Shown piece by piece: positions 56,436 to 64,000 of a DNA stretch of 64,000 nt. Each line of letters begins with the position of its first letter. Position 1 is the stretch's first letter. A program made the position numbers and the translations under genes. The notes below the pieces were generated by a model. The model made no database searches. It saw nothing but the letters and a program-made list of their open reading frames with translations, and was not told where the DNA came from. Source of the stretch: Selaginella moellendorffii (taxonomy: Eukaryota > Streptophyta > Lycopodiopsida > Selaginellales > Selaginellaceae); the NCBI RefSeq assembly GCF_000143415.4, contig NW_003314350.1:496001-560000 (forward strand), written 5' to 3'.

Positions 56436-57010
56436 AATCCTCAGATTTCTCTAGTGAAGCCTGCCATGTTGACGACGCAAAGTTACTCTTTGACAAAATG
56501 CCGGAATGAGACGTCGTCTCGTGCACGCCTGAGAACGACGGAATTGTCTATCATATGATAGCCGACCTAGAATCAGACTCGCTTGCTCGATCCATTTGAC
56601 CGTTCTGGGCATAAGCAGCGACGAGAGTGTTCCAGGAAACCATGTCTCGGACTTGCATGGAATCGAGGAGCTTCGCAGCGGCAATCAGTGCGTCGAGGGA
56701 TTCCAAGTTCTTGTATAGCATGGCGTCAAACACCTTTTTGGATTCTTCAAGATGCCCACTTTTGAGTTCTCCAGGAGTTCTATGATCGCTGGGCACGGAC
56801 GAGCTAACTTTCGCGAGCGTTTTAGCAGCTTTCAGTGGAGGGACTGCTCGAGCAAGGCAGACGCTACTTTCTTTTGATCATCTCGGACCTCGGGATTAAG
56901 CGGTGCAGCGCTTCTCAGCGATGGTGGACATTTACAGCCGAGTCGGGCTGCTCAAGTTTGCCGAGGAGCTGATCGAGACGATGCCGTTTGTGCCCCAGAA
57001 GCATTCGTCG
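56436..57010. pseudogene. PPR fragments on both strands
   Basis: Plus 56458-56535: VDDAKLLFDKMPE, stop, DVVSCT. Minus 56796-56590: GHLEESKKVFDAMLYKN, VRDMVSWNTLVAAYAQNGQMDRA. Plus 56905-57000: FSAMVDIYSRVGLLKFAEELIETMPFVP. Each is a clear PPR motif, but orientation alternates and none is long, so this is a rearranged PPR relic. Confidence 0.8.
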
Positions 57011-57335
57011 CTGGGGTCTCGAGCTGCCGAACCTTTGCCATTTCACTGCGTGTTTTTTCAGAATTTCTTTCTCGATCACATGGACAAATCCAATTCTAAA
57101 TATTAAAAATTTAAATTTATCAGAATATTTTTAAACACTTATACCAAAAATTGAATCTTTATTGGTTTTCTAAGTTACAAATTGTGTTGTCCCCAAAAAT
57201 CCGGACCCAAAATTTACAGCAGCCACCACCACTCCTCCCTCCATACATTCGTGAAGATGAAAACGAAAGTAAAAAAAGAAAAAATGAAAATAAAAACAGC
57301 AGAAGAAAAACTCTCTATGCATGCACCATGGAGGG
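57011..57335. other. 3' flank of the O-fucosyltransferase gene
   Basis: AT-rich, with an A-rich stretch near 57260-57310. Probably contains the 3' UTR of the minus-strand gene ending at 57336. No gene seen. Confidence 0.45.
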
Positions 57336-60215
57336 CTACATACTCGTCGTATCTCCTTGCAGCTGTGGAACAAGGCACTCGCGCGGATTGGAGAAAAAGT
57401 AGTCCTCCTCCTTGGGCCTGTCTGGGAGAACTCGTCTCTCAACGGGAGATCCCATTCGCTCCGCGTGGAGATGCCTCACCGCCATCGCAAACTCGTCCCA
57501 CCGAAACGTTCCAGATTCATACTCGTCGATGAGTTCCACTAGACTCTTCCTGTCCAGTAAAACTGTCTTGCGGAATCCCAAGTACCTGGGAAGATTGCAC
57601 AGAAAAAGCTTTAGAATCGAGACAGTGACACTGCAAGAAAATCAAAACAACCAAGGATCTCGGTTCTCGATAAGAACTCTACTTTGAAAGCAAGGAAGGA
57701 CACGAGTTCTTGTCACGAAACTGGAAAGAATGAATGAAAGGACACAAAAACAGACTTTGGTTCGATGAAAAGCGATGAAAAACCACTTTAAATCGGCCAT
57801 GGAGCTCGACAAACGAAAGAGATCCAGCACACCAACAAGGACGAAGAAAAAAGCTGGAGAGTTTTAGCCAGTACCTTCGGTGTCCTTCCACGACTTTAGC
57901 CATATTCCCATCGTAAGTTGGAATGAAGACGTCACTGGCGAGCGAGACGAGATAATCCAAGGCTGCCATTTGCGAGGACCTGTTCTGGAAAGGTCTCAGC
58001 TCCTCCTCCGTGAGAAGCATCTCCTTTCTCACCTGCGAAACAAGTTTTGGTTCTTCGAAAACTTAGAACAAGTTAAGACGCACAAGATCGAGCGAGAAGA
58101 CTTACGATCTTTGGAAAAGCTCGCCTTACGACTGCCATTCGCTTGTCACCTCCGTAGATCTCTCCAGCAGCGATGTATACTTGCATGCCACTGTCGTATC
58201 CCAGCGCTCGTAAAATCAAAGTCGTCTCTTCCGGAGTGAGTGGACAAAGCCCGTCTTTTCTCTTTTGGACACCGTCAATGATCTTCTCCTTCCACCACGG
58301 GTAAGCGTATCTGCAAGCGCGAAAACAATTCCATCGTGTGTTAAGTCACAGAAAACAAAGTTTTAAAAGAGAGGAAGGAGAAGAAGAAAAGTGTGAGGGA
58401 ATGTGACAAACACTAGAAAGTTGCCATGACAAAAGTTGCAGAGAGTTTTTTTTTTTTTTCTGTACTCTCTCGCACTGTGAAGGATGGATTGACTTGCCTC
58501 ATTCTCGTGAGCTCCTTGGCTTCTACTCTCTTGCAGCCGTGAGTGCATCCAGAGAATGCTAGCATGTCCATCTCGTAGCGGAGATGGAGAGCCATGAATG
58601 GACCCTTGGCCTGCAAGAGCTTGACGAGCTTGTCACCGAGGAGCTCGATCTGGGGAGTGAAACGAAGAGAGTGGAAGTTTACGCGGCACCGGAGCTTCTG
58701 GATCTCGTCCGGAAGGCCATTGTTTGCTAGGCGAGCGTCCGTGCGGTTTAAGTGGAGGATTTTGTGCTTCTTGATCAGTGGAAGTATCTGTGACAAAAAA
58801 GAAAGAAAAAGTCGTCCATCAACTTAAGAAACTTGAGAAGAACTCCACCACAAACTAAAGGACTAGACAAAACACTCGCATCAAAGAAAAGGAGGAACTA
58901 TAAAACTAGAAAAGAGAAAAACGAAAGCGAGACTCGACCGAAACACATCAAGAAAAGGAAGAACTAGAAACTTGGATTGATAAAATCAGAGCTTACCACC
59001 GAAACACATCAAGAAAAGGAAGACCTCGAAACTAGGATTGATAGAACAAGAGCTCACCTGGTTGAGATAATATGACTCGTTGGACCAGCTCACGGGAGGC
59101 ATGGTATAGACAGCTTGGTTTTGCAGCCTCTGTGCGAATTTGGCTGGAACTTGTTTGATGATCCGGACTTCGTCACGGAGAGAGTTTATAAAGTGATCCA
59201 CGTCGAAGATATCTCCAAAGTCACTGCGAGTAATCAAGATGGTCACCTCCATTGTTTCTTTGATACCATGAGATTGAGTGGAAGCTTACCTGGGATCGGC
59301 CCAGAACGATGTCTTGTCCAACTCTGGAACGATCAAAGTAACGTTTAGATACTTGGCGATGGCGACCATATCACATATCTGCACGAGAATTGGTTCTAGA
59401 GTTATGAAAGGAAAGTAGAAAAGTTTGTTTCGATCGTGAAAAGCTCACCGCTGCTCGCATCTGGTTGAGCCCTCCATTGCACGAAACCATGAGATAGCCA
59501 TTGTTCTTGTAAATTCCTGCGGTGATCAATCAATCAGCAAACGTTAGAAATAAAGGCCAAAAAGGAGAAGAAAAGTGACTCCGAGAGGGAAAAAAAAAAA
59601 AGAAAACCAAGAATCGAGACAAAGAGAGAAGTTTTCGCGAGAGCAAAAGATCCATTCAAGTAGCGTCACGGCCAAGAAGATCCTTGAGACAAGCAAAACA
59701 AAAGAAGCAAAGAAAAACTCTTATAAAAGTTTGGCCATACGAGAGACGAGAGGAAACTTACTTCGAGGTGGCGGAGATGGATCGAGCAGCAACGCCGCGG
59801 CGGCCGGATGATCCAATCGATGGACAAGAGGGCGATGGAAATCCACGCTGCTACTGCCGCTGTTACTCCCACCCGAGTCGAATCGATCGAAGCACGAAGG
59901 CCATCGCTTTACCAAATGGAGCCTCCACAGCTCGCCCAGCGCCGTGAGTTGGATGATACACGTCCACAAGAGAATGCTGGTGCTCGCGCGGAGGAGCCAG
60001 ACGTGGAGCCGCGATCGATGCGAAGAGGGCGCAGGAATCATGGCCGAATTGCTACTCTTCTTCTTCCTCCCGCGCTGGAAATTCTTGATCTTGGCTATGG
60101 CGGCTACCTCCAAATCCTTCCACCGCTGCTGCTGGAATCCATCCTCCTCTTCGTTCTCCTCCTGCTCTTCCAGCCCTTGCTCCTTCTCTTCTTGTGGATC
60201 TTCCTTCCGGGGCAT
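57336..60215 (-). CDS. Plant O-fucosyltransferase-family protein (GT106/DUF246 type)
   Basis: Eight exons: 60215-59762, 59516-59449, 59378-59290, 59223-59058, 58787-58498, 58310-58106, 58032-57875, 57585-57336; the phases close to 559 residues. Seen: an acidic then basic cytosolic N-terminus, a single membrane anchor near 72-94 (type II Golgi topology), then the family core [40 protein letters not shown], the donor-site motif [26 protein letters not shown], and [20 protein letters not shown] near the C-terminus. Known: the family includes pectin rhamnosyltransferases (RRT) and putative protein O-fucosyltransferases of the Golgi; which one is not decidable here. The intron after exon 5 has a GC donor (GAG|GCAAGT), the only phase-compatible choice. 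Confidence 0.94.
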
Positions 60216-62868
60216 CTTGGCGGCTCATTCGCGCGAGAATTCGTTCAGCATTGGGTGGAGTGCGAGAGATCGCGAGATCGCGCGAATTGGGCAGGATGGT
60301 TTCGTCCGGGGCAAGCCGCCCACCAAACAATCCAACGAACCAACAAACCCAGCGAAGAGAATCGAGACCGGAAGAACAACCAAACAAACCGAAAGAGAAA
60401 AAAAATGTCCCTTTTCTTTACACCCCCCTGTTCTTGGCTCGCGCAATTCGGGAATCTTGGCTCGATTCCTCTTCCTGGGCAGCGGCGATGGGAGGAAGCC
60501 GGAGCGATTGCGCTCGCAATTCCCAAGAAGATCACCTGGGGCGATGGATCTCCTCCTTTGCCCCCTCTCCCATTCAAGAGAGGGAAAATGGGAGCTCACT
60601 ACAAACAAGAACTACTCGCAAACTACTCCTCCTCTCTTCTTGCATTGATCAAGAAATGTAGGAGCACCGATCCATCCCCACGCTTTCAATGTGGGCGCTA
60701 CCGACTTTAGATCAGATCTAGGCGCGCGCGCGCGAGAGAGAAAGAGGGGGAGAGGGGAAAAGAATCGATTGATCTGTTCGACCACCAAAGAATCTCTCAA
60801 AGAATCGGCCGGATGCGCGGCAGCCCACCTCGGATTCCTCCCCAAATCGCGAGCCCAAAGAGCCCTAATCCCTCTGTCGGGCCCTCTGCGACGTCACGGA
60901 CGCCGCCATCGCCATCGCCTCTCTTTCATCCTCTCTCTAGTTTCTTGCTCGTAGTGACGTGGCACTGACACGTCAGTATTGACGTGGCGGGCCCGCCGCG
61001 CTGGCCCCATCCTGGCCGTCGGTGGGGCGCCCAACGGGCACACCGTACGGTGGGAATATCCCGGACTCTTGCACGAAGCGGGAATGGGCCATATGACCCA
61101 TCCGTACACATTAATAGCCAAGGTATGTGCAGCGTGTCTGCTGTCCAAAGTCATCAAGGCGTCAGGACGGTGCCATTTTCTCATTCTTTACGACCAAAGC
61201 TTTTTTGGCCTGGACGACTGAACAAAAAAAAATCCATTCCTTCTTCTCCGTGTTTGGCTGTCTGGAAGACCACCATGAGAAACCTTTAAAAGAAAATTTT
61301 TTCACCCTGGTCATGGTCGACACTCCAGAAAACCTTTGCTCTTCTTCGTAGATTGGTACCGCGTTCCATCGTTTTCGCCTTTGGTTTCTACAAAAAAGAC
61401 AGCCTTTGGCAGGGACTAAAGCCACTGGTTTTCGCAAATCACTCCTTTTAGCGAGCCTAGAATAAGAATAAGAATGCACCGAGTGAACTGTAAAGCACAG
61501 AGACTTACAGCCGTGCGCCGGACGAACAGGCAGCGGTGGTCGCCGCAAAGACGCCGTTGCTTTGGTTTCGGGGAAAGCGCCATGAGTCGTGACCAGTTTG
61601 TTCGATCCATGATTTTCCATGGAGCTTTGCGAGACGTTGCAAAGTGGATCAAGCAAAGCAAACCTGTTCGAAACAAAGACAATCACACACACTAAAAAAC
61701 ACAACTTGAGACGAAAGTGAAACGGGGTACCTTTCCTCGACTGGGATGTTTAAACACCGGGGAAGAAGAGCGATCACGATCAAGGGAGTCCCCCACCACA
61801 ACGTCTGTTTCCATGTAGAATGCGCCGATAGAACTAACGGGACCCTGGACCCGATCAATGGAATGCTTGTCACCGCTGTTCATATCGACGAGTCAGTATA
61901 CTTGGAGAATCTAAAGCAGGGGGGAATCATACCCCCACACTCCCCAGATACCTTTGATGGTCCTACTTTGATTGTTGGCCACCTTTAGCATTCAAGCGCC
62001 ACCGAATTTTTCCGCTTTGACAGTACACCGACTGGACAAGTGGACGGAGGATCGTAGGCCGGAACTGCAACCTCAGCAGTCTAGATTTGACTCCAAGTAG
62101 CACTGCGATTCACCAGCGTCAAAGACGAGTGAAAAACACCAGAGAGCATTCATGTTACGTCTGGAAGCTGAAAGTAAACAAGCGGCCAAAAAGCCTGTAG
62201 AGCGAACGGAAAGTGGTGAGTGGTGAAGGATAAAAAAAACGCTTTCAAGCGCGAAAGGTGTAGAGATACCTCTCTTGCTTTGTACGCCAGATCCAGCAGC
62301 GCGTATACGTTGTGCTGATATAACTTTGTGCTTATACGCATAAAAAACGACCTGCGACTCAGCTTTCAGTCTCGCTTATAATACGAGTTGAATTTGCGAA
62401 AGAAGAGTTACTCGGGAAAAGCAAATCGCCACCACTAGCTCTCATGACGAGCTCAAGCCTGGCCGTAAGGATTCAAGCCAGACTTTCACCTCTCTCGATA
62501 AAATACGTAGCTGCGAAAAGGCTTACACATATCACAACTCCTTTGAGGACCGAATCCTGTGGAAAAACCACGTGAAACTGGCGCAGCACTAAGTTGGTAG
62601 CAAATTGAGCACGACTCGAGCAAGCACGAGATGGAGATATCGAGCGCATACCAATTAATTCCACGCCTACGTCAGGGAGCTGGTCATTTGTCTCTAGTTT
62701 TCTCGCCTTTAGATCGCTTGCGTGTTTTCATTGGCCACTCCCAGCGTAGGACCTCCAGGGCCCCCTGCCCAGCTATAAGCTTCTAGAAAAAGTCCTCGAG
62801 CGGGAAGAACAAAAGAAAGAGAAGATCATATGACGTTGCTAGGAAATAGGAAAATCAAAAGAACTCAT
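60216..62868. other. Promoter of the fucosyltransferase gene and gene-poor DNA
   Basis: The first 500 bp is probably the promoter and 5' UTR of the minus-strand gene ending at 60215; a GCGCGC/GAGA simple repeat lies at 60722-60755. From 61160 to 62860 the minus strand has several frames of 60-180 codons with possible splice sites, but none shows a motif or a consistent exon chain that I can support. A low-expression or decayed gene cannot be excluded. Confidence 0.45.
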
Positions 62869-63078
62869 ACCTTCCCAATATCCAGGATGTTTAAAATCCA
62901 CGGCCGTGCCAAGGAGCCGCGACCATTTCTTCGCGAGCTCCGGGTCAGCATTCATAAAGAATTTCCAATCCTAGATTTCTACTTCGATCGCGAGCTTGAC
63001 CCATTGGTGGCGCTTCGTCTGCGGAGGATCAAACCGGCCATTTCTTCCAGATTATCAGGAATGCGCACCTGTCGCCAT
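62869..63078 (-). pseudogene. MESD-like chaperone relic
   Basis: In gene orientation it starts with the same upstream words as the intact gene (AGCTCAAGCTAGGGTT then ATGGCG), then GTGCGCATTCCTGATAATCTGG (intact gene: GTCCGGATTCCCGATCATCTGG), then AGAAATGGTCGCGGCTCC and GCCGTGGATTT...AACA, ending at a GTATGAG donor. Most of exon 1 and the start of exon 2 are deleted and the frame is closed. A tRNA-like T-arm also lies just upstream of both copies. Confidence 0.75.
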
Positions 63079-63107
63079 AAACCCTAGCTTGAGCTAGAAG
63101 AAAGAGT

Positions 63108-63136
63108 GTTACAGGAATCGAGCCTGTGACACCCGG
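63108..63136 (-). other. tRNA-like T-arm fragment
   Basis: Minus strand: ACAGGCTCGATTCCTGT forms a perfect 5-bp stem with a 7-nt T-loop, followed by an acceptor-like AACACTC. No D arm or anticodon arm is found upstream, so it is not a complete tRNA. Confidence 0.35.
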
Positions 63137-63191
63137 TTTTAACTTTAACACGTATTTCCATTGATTTGCCTCGATTACATGTCACTCAATC

Positions 63192-64000
63192 TCAGAGATT
63201 TTTCCCTGTGGCCTTCGCTAGGCGAGCACTCGACTCGGCGATCTTGCCAAGAAGAGTGCTAACTTGGAGTTCGTAGTTAACTGTCAAGTTTTTCTGTAGA
63301 GAAACCAAGGATTCAAGCAACTTAAATTTGAAGTTCCAACATACCAGTTCCAGCAGTAGGCCGAGATGTTTTGCCTGGAGCTGCTCGAGAGTTTCTTCGT
63401 GAGAGTAGCTCTTATAAGTCAGTGTGGCGCCTCCATTAGACGACTGGAACATCAAACGTGAAGGATATAGAAAAGAACTAAACAAGAAGGGCGTTTGACG
63501 CGAACCTCGTTTTGGCTGGCTTGGATGCCTTCCTTATCATCCAGGGGAGCCTACAGAGGAGCGTTTTGAACGGGAAAAACACATACAAAGTGAAGTTACC
63601 TCAGTTTGTGCAAGTCCTTGCTTTCCACCGTCGCCTTTAGATGGCTTGCTAGCAGGAGAAGTTTTTTTCAATCCGCTAATTGGTTGTTCGTTCCTGGGAT
63701 TCGGACTACTGCTTGAAAGCTGGAGCTGAAAACACAAAAAGAACAAAAGCAAGGCTTAGTTTTAAGGAATTATACTTCTACCAGTGAGTTCTGTGTAACT
63801 TGGCTGTCAGTGCATGATTTCTTCGCAGACCATTCATGGTTCTCATCGTCATCACTATCTGGTACAACCAGAGTTGCAACAGCGAGCTTTTCCTGAGAAA
63901 CACGTTAACAACGGTAGTACAGTCGCTTGCTTACCTCTTCGTGTCCTCGTTTTTTCCCGCTACAGGATGAAATGACGTTCGCTCCCGTTATCTTGACGTT
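63192..64000 (-). CDS. Unrecognised protein, 3' part (runs off the window)
   Basis: Five exons in phase 0: 64000-63935 (incomplete), 63892-63782, 63725-63600, 63550-63506 and 63443-63192, giving the last 199 residues. The upstream part is polar and probably disordered: a basic SGKKRGHEE, an acidic VPDSDDDENHEW, and Ser/Lys/Pro-rich stretches (KKTSPASKPSKGDGGK). The final exon is helical and Leu-rich (LEQLQAKHLGLLLELVCWNF, LLESLVSLQKNL) and could be a dimerisation or coiled-coil module. The layout of a charged linker followed by a C-terminal helical domain suits a nuclear or chromatin adaptor, but I cannot name the family. The 5' part lies beyond the window. Confidence 0.7.

Noticed and set aside
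59808-60710. 300-codon plus-strand frame over exon 1 and promoter of the fucosyltransferase gene
   Set aside because: Mostly antisense to a well-supported exon, no motif, and a hydrophobic run that is the complement of an acidic coding stretch.
61162-61704. 180-codon minus-strand frame and neighbours up to 62664
   Set aside because: I tried to chain them by GT-AG sites, but joins either hit stops or gave no recognisable protein.
1-64000. CRISPR arrays, operons or bacterial-type transfer
   Set aside because: No regularly spaced short repeats or polycistronic layout; introns and plant families throughout show nuclear eukaryotic DNA.

Overview
This is nuclear DNA of a land plant, most likely a lycophyte close to Selaginella moellendorffii. 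It carries plant-only families (CDKE with the SPTAIRE signature, PPR proteins, an LRR receptor kinase, gamma-glutamyl peptidase, plant O-fucosyltransferase), very short introns (mostly 45-90 bp) and a dense mix of compact genes, tandem paralogues and decayed copies. The species is an inference. There are two assembly gaps, 7074-7173 (100 N) and 37204-37517 (314 N).

Layout. 0-3 kb: a complete 15-exon CDKE kinase gene on minus. 3-15 kb: degenerate copies of an unrecognised gene family, twice followed by a gamma-glutamyl peptidase locus (one intact, one broken), split by a Ty3/gypsy element (7860-12838). 15-17 kb: a divergent pair of small secreted CICDGC peptides, then an LTP-like protein. 17-27 kb: an LRR receptor kinase and two tandem long coiled-coil genes, all minus. 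27-34 kb: a MESD-like ER chaperone gene, two tandem CYP71-clan P450 genes (the first frameshifted) and a PPR relic. 34.4-39.4 kb: a second copy of the Ty3/gypsy element. 39.4-42.3 kb: a mosaic of duplicated blocks with exons of a PHT4-like transporter and of thymidylate kinase. 43-45 kb: a complete 9-exon secreted acid lipase. 45.8-49.3 kb: a LINE remnant, a complete CENP-X/MHF2 gene and an intact PPR gene. 49.4-54 kb: a ZIP4/SPO22 relic and an NB-LRR relic. 54.4-57 kb: a second copy of the mosaic block and scattered PPR fragments. 57.3-60.2 kb: a complete 8-exon O-fucosyltransferase-family gene. 60.2-64 kb: sparse, with a MESD relic and the 3' end of an unrecognised gene.

The genes do not form a pathway. 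The main themes are tandem duplication followed by decay, and transposon activity. Exon structures were read by hand from GT/AG sites, conserved motifs and phase. Most reconstructed genes (CDKE, lipase, CENP-X, O-fucosyltransferase, gamma-glutamyl peptidase, MESD-like) close without leftover phase, which supports them strongly. The items most likely to be new are the CICDGC peptide pair, the MESD-like chaperone ending in NDEL, the CENP-X gene whose first exon lies antisense in a LINE remnant, and an inverted RT fragment inside the second Ty3/gypsy copy.
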